Shown in pieces: positions 55,148 through 64,000 of a stretch of 64,000 nt of DNA (the stretch's first letter is position 1; each line of letters opens with the position of its first letter). Source of the DNA: Sphingobacterium cellulitidis (lineage in GTDB: Bacteria > Bacteroidota > Bacteroidia > Sphingobacteriales > Sphingobacteriaceae); the NCBI GenBank assembly GCA_002245855.1, contig NOUX01000013.1, forward strand, positions 1-64,000, given 5' to 3'. The position numbers and the translations under genes are program-made. The notes under the pieces are model-generated. The model saw only the letters and a list, made by a program, of their open reading frames with translations, was not told the origin of the DNA and did not search any database.

Positions 55148-55945
55148 ATGAAAAAAAGTATTTATGCCGTATTGTTTGTCTGCCTAGCTTTAATGGGCTG
55201 TAAAAGTCATGTTTCTCAAAAAAATATAGGGGAATGGAAACCTCTATTTAATGGTAAGGATATCCACGATTGGTTTGTTAAGATTCATCACCATGAAGTA
55301 GGAGAGAATTTTGGAAATACTTTTCGGGTAGAGGATGGAATTATTAAAATTAGATATGACCAATATGAAGACTTTAATGATCAATTTGGACATCTTTATT
55401 ATAAAACTCCTTTTTCATATTACCATTTAAAGTTTGAATATAAATTCGCTGGCGAACTACAACGTGGGGCACCGGAATACACTTTATTAAATAGTGGAGT
55501 AATGTTCCATTCTCAAGATCCTCGTACCATGTTGAAAGAGCAAGATTGGCCAATCTCGGTAGAAATGCAACTCTTGGCAGGCTTAGGCGATGGAGAACCA
55601 AGACCTACAGGAAATATGTGTTCTCCTGGAACTAATGTGGTGTATCAAGGTAAAATCGCAGCCTCGCATTGTTTGAATTCTACTTCTAAAACATATGATA
55701 AAGATCAATGGGTAAAAGCCGAGCTTATTGTCCTTGGAGATTCCTTGATCCAACATATTATTGAAGGAGATGTTGTCCTAGAATATTCAAAACCTCAAAT
55801 CGGTGGTGGTACAGCCAATGGTTTCGACCCAAAGATTAAAATTGATGGTAAACTATTGAGCAGCGGCTTTATTGCTTTGCAAAGTGAAGGGCAGCCTGTA
55901 GATTTCAGGAATATTTATATCAAAGATCTTTCGAAGACCTTTTAA
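55148..55945 (+). CDS. DUF1080 (3-keto-disaccharide hydrolase-like) lipoprotein
   Basis: 265 residues, lipobox LMGCKSH. The concanavalin-like DUF1080 domain is clear: WKPLFNGKDIHDWFVKIHH, FRVEDGIIKIRYD, GHLYYKTPFSYYHLKFEY, SGVMFHSQDP, and SGFIALQSEGQPVDFRNI. Some members hydrolyse 3-keto-glycosides. With the epimerase, Gfo/Idh/MocA and ThuA-like genes about 4-9 kb upstream it could complete a 3-keto-sugar pathway, but it is not in their operon. Confidence 0.88.
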   Translation: MKKSIYAVLFVCLALMGCKSHVSQKNIGEWKPLFNGKDIHDWFVKIHHHEVGENFGNTFRVEDGIIKIRYDQYEDFNDQFGHLYYKTPFSYYHLKFEYKFAGELQRGAPEYTLLNSGVMFHSQDPRTMLKEQDWPISVEMQLLAGLGDGEPRPTGNMCSPGTNVVYQGKIAASHCLNSTSKTYDKDQWVKAELIVLGDSLIQHIIEGDVVLEYSKPQIGGGTANGFDPKIKIDGKLLSSGFIALQSEGQPVDFRNIYIKDLSKTF

Positions 55946-56026
55946 TCGCATATAGCGAAATGCTCACTAGGAATAATACTATGGTTCAAAGACCTTAAAA
56001 TTTCCAAAAACTAAGCTGTCTTTATC

Positions 56027-57244
56027 CTATATGGTTTTCAATAACTGCATACCAAAACCCGGTAGATCAGGCGGAATTAATTTTCCGTCTTTTACCGCAT
56101 AGGCCGTGAGGTCCATATCATCTGAACTGCTTGTTACGCCTTCAATGGTGACGGTGTTGCCCAAACCACCAGCCAAATGCGCTGTATAATTGGTTTTAAG
56201 TAATGAACCCCAAGGATGTGGAGAGGCGAGGGTGTCAGTCTTAACCAGTTCAGGCATCATCCTTCTCCAATTGGTAAAGCCTAATCCTTCAATATCAGTC
56301 AACTGCACATCCAGGAGTTTCTGTTCAAAGAGTTTCTGGAGGAAGGCTTGGTCTGGATCTGCTTCTCCATCTGCCAATAAGGTGTCCAACTTTTCCTGTT
56401 TGACAAAGTCCCGAAGCTTTTTATAGTCTTCTACCGTTTCATGGAATGGCTCTTCAATCCAGAAAAGCTTAACCCCGGCAATCCCCTTTAAATATTGGAT
56501 AAACTCATCACTGGTAAAGCCATTATTTCCGTCGACCAGGATCTCACAATCTGGAAATGCTGCCGCAACGGCTTTAGTGACCTCGATATCCCTTTGCATA
56601 CCTTCGGCTTTCGGCATCCATTTATTTCCACGTCCTATTTTTAACTTAAACTGTCTGTATCCCACACCATAATCGAAAAGACACTCTTCTAGGATTTTAT
56701 CAATTCCTGCAGGTTTATCCTTTGGCTCTAGATCGTCAAAATAGATCATGCCGCTGTAATACTTGGTGATAAAAGGATCTTTCTTGCCAAACAAAGCATA
56801 GACAGGTTTCTGTAGAACGACACCGGCTAGGTCATGCAGGGCCATGTCAAAAGCGATATGTTTTTCAGAGAGGGTCCCAGCATTGGGGGTAAAGAGATCC
56901 GATATTTTTTTACCAACTAACTCAGGGATCAACTGTTCGGCATCTTTTTTTGATCCACGAAGGGATGCCCAACCCATTGCTCCTTGATCCGTTCTCAAAC
57001 AGCAGATGTCTAATTCAGGCCCATGACCATGTAGGTCTAGTCTGGCATTTTTTCCAACCAGTCTAGGATAGTTTAGTTTTACTTTGGAAAAGACAATACT
57101 ATCTATTGTATGTTCAGCAAGTTCCCTCTCGTCTGCTGCCAATTCGAATAATTCCGACAAAGGATTTCCATATCCATTGGAATTTAAGAGTAGGGAGGAG
57201 GCAAAGCCAATACCTAAGGAGTTGATAAAGGTTCTTCTTTTCAT
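56027..57244 (-). CDS. Exported enolase-superfamily enzyme (mandelate racemase/muconate lactonizing type)
   Basis: 405 residues. It begins MKRRTFINSLGIGFASSLLL, a Tat-like signal with an imperfect twin-arginine motif. The active site of the superfamily is visible: Lys200-x-Lys202 in FKLKIGR, metal ligands Asp238 (LVDGNNGF), Glu264 (WIEEPF) and Glu294 (ADGEAD), and the Asp317/His343 dyad (LTDIEG; SPHPWG). The enzyme would dehydrate or epimerise an acid sugar or dipeptide. An extracytoplasmic location is unusual for this superfamily but common among Bacteroidota homologues. Substrate unknown. Confidence 0.87.
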   Translation of the reverse strand: MKRRTFINSLGIGFASSLLLNSNGYGNPLSELFELAADERELAEHTIDSIVFSKVKLNYPRLVGKNARLDLHGHGPELDICCLRTDQGAMGWASLRGSKKDAEQLIPELVGKKISDLFTPNAGTLSEKHIAFDMALHDLAGVVLQKPVYALFGKKDPFITKYYSGMIYFDDLEPKDKPAGIDKILEECLFDYGVGYRQFKLKIGRGNKWMPKAEGMQRDIEVTKAVAAAFPDCEILVDGNNGFTSDEFIQYLKGIAGVKLFWIEEPFHETVEDYKKLRDFVKQEKLDTLLADGEADPDQAFLQKLFEQKLLDVQLTDIEGLGFTNWRRMMPELVKTDTLASPHPWGSLLKTNYTAHLAGGLGNTVTIEGVTSSSDDMDLTAYAVKDGKLIPPDLPGFGMQLLKTI

Positions 57245-57407
57245 AGGTTTTTTGTGGTAAGTTGATTATACAAAATTACAACAAAAATTATTTCCTTATG
57301 TTTGGGTGTTAGTTATTTAACTTAGATTATTAAAGCCAATTAATTGTAATTAAAGTTTGAATAATCAATTTAAGGTTTTTGCCAGGTTTTAAATTAATTT
57401 TGATCCC

Positions 57408-58121
57408 ATGAAAGATCTTTTGCTTGATATCCGGCAAACCTTAATGGACAATGCTGATAAGACTACCTCAGATGCCATGACTCGTTTTTTTAAAGAAGGT
57501 GAAGGAGCCAAGCGTTATGGTGTGCCCATTGAAATCGTACGGAAAATCGGCAAGGAGGTTTATCAAGATATCAAGAAAGATCCTAAGCAGGAGATCTTTT
57601 CCCTTTGTAACGAGCTTTGGATATCCAAGATCTTTGAAGAAGCTTATATTGCTTGTATCATCACCAAATCCATCCGCAAACAATACGAAGCGAAAGACAT
57701 GGAAATCTATGAAAACTGGGTCAATCTATATGTCAACAATTGGTCAGATTGCGATACACTTTGCTGTACGACCATTGGTTATAATCTAATTCAATTTCCA
57801 GAAAATGTAAATGTGTTGAAGACCTGGGCTAAATCCAAAAATCGCTGGACCAAGCGTGCCGCTGCGGTAAGTTTAGTTGTGCCGGGTAAAAAAGGTTATT
57901 ATCTGGAGGATGTTTTTCATATTGCTGATATCCTGATGATGGATCCTGATGATATGGTTCAAAAGGGGTATGGATGGATGCTGAAGGAAACTAGCAAAGC
58001 CTATGAAAAGGAAGTTTTTGATTATGTAATGAAACATAAATCTAAAATGCCTCGAACGGCTTTGCGATATGCTATCGAAAAACTACCCGATGAAATGAAA
58101 GTCGAGGCAATTAAAAAATAG
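57408..58121 (+). CDS. AlkD-like DNA alkylation repair protein
   Basis: 237 residues, all-helical HEAT-like (ALK) repeats. Landmarks are RFFKEGEGAKRYGVPIEIVR, WVNLYVNNWSDCDTLCCTTI with Trp and Asp as in AlkD, KSKNRWTKRAAAVSLV, and the close MPRTALRYAIEKLP. AlkD removes bulky or positively charged alkyl bases without flipping them. It is divergent from the enolase-type gene and convergent with the barrel protein gene, seven bases between stops. Confidence 0.92.
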   Translation: MKDLLLDIRQTLMDNADKTTSDAMTRFFKEGEGAKRYGVPIEIVRKIGKEVYQDIKKDPKQEIFSLCNELWISKIFEEAYIACIITKSIRKQYEAKDMEIYENWVNLYVNNWSDCDTLCCTTIGYNLIQFPENVNVLKTWAKSKNRWTKRAAAVSLVVPGKKGYYLEDVFHIADILMMDPDDMVQKGYGWMLKETSKAYEKEVFDYVMKHKSKMPRTALRYAIEKLPDEMKVEAIKK

Positions 58122-58128
58122 AATACTA

Positions 58129-60696
58129 TTAAAAAGATAAGCCTATTCGAATATAAGGAAGTACTGCTTCTTTACTCACCCCAACGGTTGCTTGGATGGT
58201 CATCAAATCAGCTGGCATAAAATAAATTCCTCCACCGGTTCCCATATGCCATTGATCAGACTGCTCATTCGGCATCCAAACACGACCCACATCATAAAAC
58301 CCAATTAATCCAACTGTTCCTGGGACCAAATAAGAACTGAAACTAAATAATTTAAGCCTAGCATCCAAATTATTATAAACTGCTGTTTTGCCTGTAAAAC
58401 GCTGTGAGTTAAATCCTCTTAAGCTTCGCTCGCCACCAATCTGCGCATGTTGATAGAAATAAGGGTCGCCCCAAACAGTATGAACTCCGGTCCGGTTTGC
58501 AAGGGTAAGGTGGTCATTAAAGATGGTTTTATACAAGCTTAAGGAATTGTCCCAAGATGTAAATTGTCTTTTCAAACCTTTAATCTCTGCCTTCCAATCG
58601 AACCTTGAAAATAAACGAATCCCTTTCTTAGCATTGTTTTTATTATCTCGGCTATCATAATCGAAGCCTACTGTCGCTCCAGTAAAGAATTTACTGTCGA
58701 AAATATTTTCTTCAGGATGTAAAAGATTAAAATCGTTGAAAAACTTTTCAATATTGTTCTTCATCCGACTAGTATAAAACTCAGAGCTTGACCCATAGAA
58801 AAGCTTTAGTTTTTCCAACGGTGAATATTCTAAAAAGATATCGGTGTTTATTAAATCATATCGATTTCGGTAATATGATATCTCAAATTCCTCACTTTTA
58901 TTATAGATTGAGTTATTTCCATAACCAAAAAAGTTGCTTTGATTAAATGGTCCTAATGCTCTAAAATCAATTGCTAAATCTTGTTCTCCAACGAGCTTTT
59001 TGATATTCCCTTTGTATTCAAAAATAAAGGATTGCCTTCCAGTCAAGTAGCTCGCCATAAACTCATGGCGGTAGGCATAAGGGCTCTTTCGGAATCCTTG
59101 GTTCTCGATCAGATAACCAGCCCCAATTATTAATCCGCGATCAATTCCGTAATTAAAGTTCACTAATACGCCTTTCCTGTCATAGACAAAATTGTCATAT
59201 TGAAATTGATGTACAGAACTATCATTCTTAAGCCGATAGTGAATATTTCCTAAACTATTAAACGTATTGCTCTTGTCAACTTTGCTATCGTATAAATAGG
59301 TCTTTCTTCCATTGCTGAAAGCATCCGTTGCGCTGTATATATCATGCCCTGAACCTCCAATTATCCTTAGCTTAATAGGCGATTTTCCTTTGCCATGCAG
59401 CTTGTACTCATCCTCCCCAGCCATTCCATATATTCGGATTTCCTCGGTCTCCAAGGGATGGAATCTACGTTTAAATATTCTAGCACCTTCTGTTCCATCC
59501 TTCTTCTTATTATGAATGTCAATGCTGATACTCCCGTCCTTTTGAAAATCAATGTCGATGAACTCTCGCTTAGCAGACAAGGGAAGATCAACAACCTTTG
59601 CCAAGGAATGATAATAGTCTGTTGCTGCGCTTTGCAGCTCATCTCTTCGCGACTTGATATTAGTTTCAAGTTCTTCAGCACTTAATTTCACAATGGTATC
59701 AGGCATTTGAAGCATCGCCCGATGGATTAATGAATCGGTTAATGTGTTTTGAAGGATTTGAATTTCTTCATTCCAGTCAGATTCATTCAAATGATTCAAG
59801 AAAAAACGATCAAAGTGTCTAGCATTAAAATTCCAATGAGCAACATTTCTGATATGTGGACTAAATGGCTGTAAATGCGCCTTTAGCCATTGGTATGAAA
59901 GCAAGACCGGAAAGATTCCCGATGTTTTGTAATATACTTTATCACGGTCTCGAGGAACTGGCGAATAGATTTTCTTTCCTTTTTCTTTCTCAGGATCCCA
60001 ACGCCAATTATCCTCATGCCGATCCCAATCACCCAGCACAAAATCCAATAATCTAGCACGTAGGGTAAGCCTTTGGTCAACTTTAGTATCATTATCGTCC
60101 AGTACCTGGGAAATAACTTTCAGTGTATTGTCTGTTTTCTCATTCTCAAAAGGCATCCGAGGCTCAAACATATACGGTCTATTTCTGAATATGGGTTGGA
60201 ATTCACCTAATCGAGGATCATCCGCGACATAAACCAATTCTGGAGCCGCATGCGGTATTGCTAATGCAGTGTTAAAAGTCGGGACAGTCAATGCTCCGAA
60301 TGGATGGGCAATGGAAATCTGATCTTGAACAATGTCCTTTGCAATAGTCTTCCGCAGGCTCTCAGGTAAACTCCGCTCCGGATATTTCTGAATAGAACGC
60401 AATACCCATTCCGCACCATTGCCATCCAGCAAACGCAAGGATTGAGTTTGCATACCGCCACCCAACTTGACAATATTCAATCCTCCTTTCTCTTTAGATA
60501 AATCCATAATCCGCATCTTAACCGGCGTATTGTACAGCTTTCTATAGCTATCGCCCAACCAATAGCGATGTATCATAGAAACCTGATCATATTCTGGTGC
60601 TATAACCGTCGTGATGCTATCCTTTGATTGCGAATGTAGATTTCCAGCAATAAAAAATAGGATTAAGAAAATATATATTCTAAATGGAGTATGCAT
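58129..60696 (-). CDS. Omp85/BamA-type outer-membrane barrel protein with kinase-like N-terminal region
   Basis: 855 residues with a signal peptide. Residues about 480-855 form a surface-antigen (D15/BamA) barrel: DSRDNKNNAKKGIRLFSRFD, QIGGERSLRGFNSQRFTGK, and LVPGTVGLIGFYDVGRVW, ending in Phe. The first 300 residues are not POTRA domains. They carry GGGMQTQSLRLLDGNGAEWV with LRSIQK, then GDWDRHEDNW (222-231) and VPRDRD (247-252), which resembles the loop, catalytic and metal-binding motifs of HipA/Fam20/CotH-type kinases. Homologues in Bacteroidota are often linked or fused to a metallophosphoesterase, as here two genes upstream. Role unknown; periplasmic phosphorylation is an inference. Confidence 0.82.
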   Translation of the reverse strand: MHTPFRIYIFLILFFIAGNLHSQSKDSITTVIAPEYDQVSMIHRYWLGDSYRKLYNTPVKMRIMDLSKEKGGLNIVKLGGGMQTQSLRLLDGNGAEWVLRSIQKYPERSLPESLRKTIAKDIVQDQISIAHPFGALTVPTFNTALAIPHAAPELVYVADDPRLGEFQPIFRNRPYMFEPRMPFENEKTDNTLKVISQVLDDNDTKVDQRLTLRARLLDFVLGDWDRHEDNWRWDPEKEKGKKIYSPVPRDRDKVYYKTSGIFPVLLSYQWLKAHLQPFSPHIRNVAHWNFNARHFDRFFLNHLNESDWNEEIQILQNTLTDSLIHRAMLQMPDTIVKLSAEELETNIKSRRDELQSAATDYYHSLAKVVDLPLSAKREFIDIDFQKDGSISIDIHNKKKDGTEGARIFKRRFHPLETEEIRIYGMAGEDEYKLHGKGKSPIKLRIIGGSGHDIYSATDAFSNGRKTYLYDSKVDKSNTFNSLGNIHYRLKNDSSVHQFQYDNFVYDRKGVLVNFNYGIDRGLIIGAGYLIENQGFRKSPYAYRHEFMASYLTGRQSFIFEYKGNIKKLVGEQDLAIDFRALGPFNQSNFFGYGNNSIYNKSEEFEISYYRNRYDLINTDIFLEYSPLEKLKLFYGSSSEFYTSRMKNNIEKFFNDFNLLHPEENIFDSKFFTGATVGFDYDSRDNKNNAKKGIRLFSRFDWKAEIKGLKRQFTSWDNSLSLYKTIFNDHLTLANRTGVHTVWGDPYFYQHAQIGGERSLRGFNSQRFTGKTAVYNNLDARLKLFSFSSYLVPGTVGLIGFYDVGRVWMPNEQSDQWHMGTGGGIYFMPADLMTIQATVGVSKEAVLPYIRIGLSF

Positions 60697-60699
60697 GGA

Positions 60700-63027
60700 T
60701 TAATAACTAGTTTCTTCAAATTTTATTCTGACACGCATGGCTTTCAAATCACTGATCCCCTGTAAGTTTTCTAGTTCCAGTTCCTCTATCTCCGGTTCAA
60801 TAAACCCTAACTCTGAAACCTCTTTTAAGCAGGCCCTCAATTCTTTGGCAATCTTATTTCTACTATAAACAATAGCTATCGTATCTGGTTTAACCAATCT
60901 TTCCGATGAGTTTTTGATGAGTGCTTTATCAATTCTTTTTTTGATGATCTGATACCTGATATTGTAGGACCCTTCTACATCAAATCGCCTCTCATCTTCC
61001 CGAAAACTAATGTCTATTGGATTCGGATGGATAAAGACCAATTGTGTCGTTTCAAGGGGTATACCCAGATTCTTTTTCAATCGTTGGGTTTGTTGACCAA
61101 TCTTGGAAATATTGATAATCTGTTCCTTTCTAAAATCCCGCAATAACTTCGGATTAAATGGAGTTAATGGAGAAATAGATTGCCCAACATAAAGGTCATA
61201 TTCAATCCCATCAGTACGAAAAGATTCAAAATAAGATGGATAGATTTCTTGGACCTTACTATTGAATCTCTTTAATTCCGCGTTGATTGTTTGATTCAGC
61301 TTCTGCAGCGAATTTTCAAATTGTTGACTTTTTGAGTGCAACTCATTTTGACTATAGCTTAGTTTTCTGCGGCACTCCCTCAGATCCGAAAGAACCTCAG
61401 GATGTTTCTTTTCGAGTGAATCCAAGAAGTTGGAAACATCTTCCTGAAAAAATGAAAGGGTATCCAAGAGATAATGATCCAAATTAGGACCACTAATCCA
61501 TTTCTTGGTTTCCAAAAATCGCTCCTCGAAATTAGAGTCAATATTAAATTGTAATTGCTTCTCGGCTCTTTCGATTAACTCCTCAACATAACCAATCCGA
61601 ATCATCAGATCATCCCGATATGATTTATTACGTAGAAAACTTGAATCCTTAACATCTACCGCTGCATAAAACGGATAGACTTGCTTGAAAACTATTTTTG
61701 GAGGCTCAGGCTCGGACTGATTATTTAATAATTCACCCAGATATTCCGCCGCAACCTGATTGAACCTCCATTCTACTGCAGGTTGTAGGGCAGTATATTG
61801 ATGAAGAATTACATTGTTCAATTCGTTTTTGAAGCTATAGACAATTTCATTGGCCAGCTGAGCCATTAAGCTGTAATAGGACTGAACCTGAACCAACATG
61901 TTTCTAGTCAGTTGCGTTCCGTTGCGACTATAAACCTCAAATATTCCAACAAGATTATCATTATGGATTAATGGAAAACAAACGTAAGAGGATATGCCAG
62001 TTCGTTTCAAGCTGTTCTTTAATTTGCTATCCTCAGATTCTAATCCTTCTAGAACCCCAAAGGAAAGTATAGTTGGATTCTCCATAAATTGGAGAAGCTC
62101 CCCCTGATTAAAATAATGCTCATAGAACAATTCATCACTCAGAATAACGCTATTCTTCGCAAGTTCAGTGGATAGAATTGGCGCACCATTTAATTTTAAG
62201 ATTGGATAAAATGATGTTTGAATATCTTCAATGGAAAGCATTCCTCTTAAGATCTTATTTAACTTGCCCAATCCATCAGCACCCTTATAGATACTTAGGT
62301 TATTGACCAAATCCTGCAAACTTTCCGTAAGAAACTCCTGCTGATAATCCTTGATGGTACAAATGGTAAATCCAGAGAAAATAAACTTGCTGAGATCGAA
62401 TTCCTTCAATATCGGTGCTAGATCATCATAATCCAATGATTCCTTATTCTTCAAAGGCGTAAGGTCAATCTTTGGTATTTCTCCCTTCACCTCAATTTCT
62501 ACAAAGGTATAATCGATATCAAGTTCATAATAACGGTCAAAAACACCTGCTTTTTTAACATACCTCAGTTTTGTATTAAAAGGCCCAATATTATACAGCC
62601 GTCCTAATACGAGTTGGAATAATTGTTTGTTGGTAAATTCAATATCCCAAAAACTAACTTTTGAATAGGAGAGGATCTTCTTAAAATCATTTTCTACCAA
62701 CTCATAAAACGCATCCGTGCCATAAAATACTCGATCGGGAATCGGAAATCCCAAGCCCCATTTGATATTCTTATCAAGCGGTACACCTTTTGCTAAATGA
62801 TAGATGACCTCGAAAACATCAATAAATGAAGAAATATTATCAGAATTGATATCTCCAAATTGCTCCATTTGTTTTCGGATGATATCCTCCGTCAATTTGG
62901 GGATCAACATTCCAGAATCCTGGGTAGTCTTAGTCAGATAGTTTAGGAATGGCCATAAAGATAGATTCTCCTCAAGGTTCCCATCTTGGAGTATATCATT
63001 ATCAATATGTACGGTTTTCAGCAACAT
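60700..63027 (-). CDS. GAF-domain protein without recognisable output domain
   Basis: 775 residues, cytoplasmic. A GAF domain is visible around residues 310-400 (GVLEGLESEDSKLKNSLKRT; VCFPLIHNDNLVGIFEVYS). A helical, charged stretch at about 490-600 (RIGYVEELIERAEKQLQFN; ECRRKLSYSQNELHSKSQQF) looks like coiled coil. There is no histidine kinase, cyclase or HTH. Only three bases separate it from the barrel gene and 21 from the metallophosphoesterase, so all three form one operon. It probably senses a small molecule and regulates its neighbours by protein contact (inference). Confidence 0.75.
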   Translation of the reverse strand: MLLKTVHIDNDILQDGNLEENLSLWPFLNYLTKTTQDSGMLIPKLTEDIIRKQMEQFGDINSDNISSFIDVFEVIYHLAKGVPLDKNIKWGLGFPIPDRVFYGTDAFYELVENDFKKILSYSKVSFWDIEFTNKQLFQLVLGRLYNIGPFNTKLRYVKKAGVFDRYYELDIDYTFVEIEVKGEIPKIDLTPLKNKESLDYDDLAPILKEFDLSKFIFSGFTICTIKDYQQEFLTESLQDLVNNLSIYKGADGLGKLNKILRGMLSIEDIQTSFYPILKLNGAPILSTELAKNSVILSDELFYEHYFNQGELLQFMENPTILSFGVLEGLESEDSKLKNSLKRTGISSYVCFPLIHNDNLVGIFEVYSRNGTQLTRNMLVQVQSYYSLMAQLANEIVYSFKNELNNVILHQYTALQPAVEWRFNQVAAEYLGELLNNQSEPEPPKIVFKQVYPFYAAVDVKDSSFLRNKSYRDDLMIRIGYVEELIERAEKQLQFNIDSNFEERFLETKKWISGPNLDHYLLDTLSFFQEDVSNFLDSLEKKHPEVLSDLRECRRKLSYSQNELHSKSQQFENSLQKLNQTINAELKRFNSKVQEIYPSYFESFRTDGIEYDLYVGQSISPLTPFNPKLLRDFRKEQIINISKIGQQTQRLKKNLGIPLETTQLVFIHPNPIDISFREDERRFDVEGSYNIRYQIIKKRIDKALIKNSSERLVKPDTIAIVYSRNKIAKELRACLKEVSELGFIEPEIEELELENLQGISDLKAMRVRIKFEETSY

Positions 63028-63048
63028 AAAATTGGATTGGTAGCAAAA

Positions 63049-64000
63049 CTATTTCGTGACGTTGAAGTCGATGATAGTCTCATATGATTTAGTCAAGGAG
63101 TCTTTAGGATTATCGATATAGAAGGTTAATCGCAATTGATTATTGTCTAAAATATCAATTATACTAAATCCTTGTTTGTTATATCCATACTTCAATGGCT
63201 CGCGCTTATGGATGTCAGATTGCTTGGAACCCGATCCACTCACCACCTGACGAATATTGTCCTTTTCTATATATTGAAGCCCGTGATCATGCCCCGAGAT
63301 AAAAACGACCTTAGGATGATCTTCACAAACTGTCGTAACGCGTTTGATCATATCCTGATAGATTGGATGTTTTAAATCTTCAGCAAATTTGATTACATGA
63401 CTTCGGAGTAGGGGATAGAGCGATCCAATTCCCGGAAGTGGAATATACAAGGAAGACTTAATATCTGTTAAGGGGAAGATATGATCTTTCCAACCATAGA
63501 TTAAACTATGATCCCCATAAGATACCATGGGATGATGCGATATCATCAATACCGTTTTATCCTTGTTTGCTTCTAAGATCTCTTTAATTTTCTGAATAAA
63601 TGCTTCTTTTTCTGGCTCAACATCGCGGTTATGATATGGGAAAAGCCAAAATTCGCTATCATAAAGTATAGCGACAGTCTGATCATTCAAGGTTAGTACC
63701 TCCGGACCTAAAGTCCCCGCTTTTTTAGGGAGAAACTGCAATCCTGAATCCCCATAATTGTTGAGGTAATTTGCTTGAGCCTCTACTTTCGCTAATCCTT
63801 TCTTTCCAGATTTATCCCAGTCGTGATTCCCCGCTAAAAAATATACAGGTACATTCAGTTTACGGAATCCCTCGAATTGAGATTTTAAGATCTCGGCAGT
63901 TTCTTCCTTCCCAGGGCTTGTTAATCCCAAGCCATCCGGATAAATATTATCCCCAATGAAAAAAGCTCTCGTTTTCGTCGGAATTTGTAACCCGTTCGCC
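63049..64000 (-). CDS. Metallophosphoesterase, 5' end beyond the window
   Basis: At least 317 residues are visible; the frame stays open to the window edge, reading TRAFFIGDNIYPDGLGLTSP, so the true start lies beyond 64000 and the internal TTG at 63930 is not it. Calcineurin-like motifs are GDN, GNHDW, SHHPMV and SGHDHG, giving the usual two-metal site. Related proteins in Bacteroidota are exported or fused to outer-membrane barrels. It heads an operon with the GAF protein and the kinase-like barrel protein; a phosphatase partnered with a kinase-like domain is suggestive. Confidence 0.9.
   Translation of the reverse strand, partial: ANGLQIPTKTRAFFIGDNIYPDGLGLTSPGKEETAEILKSQFEGFRKLNVPVYFLAGNHDWDKSGKKGLAKVEAQANYLNNYGDSGLQFLPKKAGTLGPEVLTLNDQTVAILYDSEFWLFPYHNRDVEPEKEAFIQKIKEILEANKDKTVLMISHHPMVSYGDHSLIYGWKDHIFPLTDIKSSLYIPLPGIGSLYPLLRSHVIKFAEDLKHPIYQDMIKRVTTVCEDHPKVVFISGHDHGLQYIEKDNIRQVVSGSGSKQSDIHKREPLKYGYNKQGFSIIDILDNNQLRLTFYIDNPKDSLTKSYETIIDFNVTK

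Noticed and set aside
63049..63930. Complete metallophosphoesterase starting at TTG 63930
   Set aside because: The metal-binding GDN motif lies upstream of this codon and the frame is open to the window edge, so the gene is truncated by the window.
1..64000. CRISPR arrays, insertion sequences, prophage genes or rRNA
   Set aside because: No regular repeat-spacer pattern, transposase, integrase, phage structural gene or rRNA signature was found on either strand.

Overview
The window is AT-rich chromosomal DNA from a member of the Bacteroidota, most likely a Sphingobacterium/Pedobacter relative (Sphingobacteriaceae). The evidence is paired SusC/SusD genes, fasciclin and DUF lipoproteins, a flavobacterial-type carotenoid operon with a fused CrtYcd-type lycopene cyclase, TAnnTTTG-type promoters, very few Shine-Dalgarno sequences, and long AT-rich hairpin terminators. 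No rRNA, intact tRNA, CRISPR array or insertion sequence was seen.

Region 1 (1-7.6 kb) is an osmotic and stress locus that is partly decayed. gpsA overlaps a phosphatase-synthase fusion of the GgpPS type; together they would make glucosylglycerol from glycerol-3-phosphate and a sugar nucleotide. Around them lie a broken betaine/carnitine (BCCT) transporter, an intact csbD, a second csbD carrying three in-frame stops, and an unrecognised membrane-protein remnant.

Region 2 (7.6-13.2 kb) is a tightly packed operon: a MarR-like regulator, crtI, crtB, an unknown gene, an SRPBCC protein, crtZ, a lycopene cyclase and a lipocalin lipoprotein. It would yield zeaxanthin-type carotenoids if GGPP is supplied from elsewhere. 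Convergent to it (13.4-16.2 kb) are a heme oxygenase and a bacteriophytochrome histidine kinase. Next come a PPOX-fold stress protein, a large-subunit catalase, and an AraC/DUF417 pair resembling RclR/RclC (16.8-21.5 kb). Together these form a light and oxidative-stress neighbourhood.

Region 3 (21.5-23.5 kb) is a gene-poor gap with several strong inverted repeats, a 60-residue membrane ORF, and a pair of LacI-type palindromes just upstream of region 4.

Region 4 (23.5-43.3 kb) is the most striking part: one apparent 12-gene operon holding two successive SusC-SusD-fasciclin modules, a DUF5007-like and a propeller lipoprotein, an M60/enhancin-like metallopeptidase with an F5/8-C domain, two flanking alkaline-phosphatase-fold proteins whose metal sites look eroded, and a final F5/8-C lipoprotein. 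It looks like a surface system for capturing and cleaving glycoproteins. A tRNA 3'-end remnant followed by a perfect terminator lies just downstream (43.43-43.49 kb).

Region 5 (43.7-57.2 kb) concerns carbohydrates and cell wall: a GH10 xylanase, an AraC regulator, a sugar isomerase/epimerase, a Gfo/Idh/MocA oxidoreductase, a ThuA-propeller-HEAT-azurin fusion, a NamZ-like muramidase, small proteins (ASCH-HTH, GYF-DUF805, DUF3784), a DUF1080 lipoprotein and an exported enolase-superfamily enzyme. Several of these fit 3-keto-sugar metabolism.

Region 6 (57.4-64 kb) has an AlkD-like glycosylase and a minus-strand run: a metallophosphoesterase (cut by the window end), a GAF-domain protein, and an outer-membrane barrel protein with a kinase-like N-terminal region.
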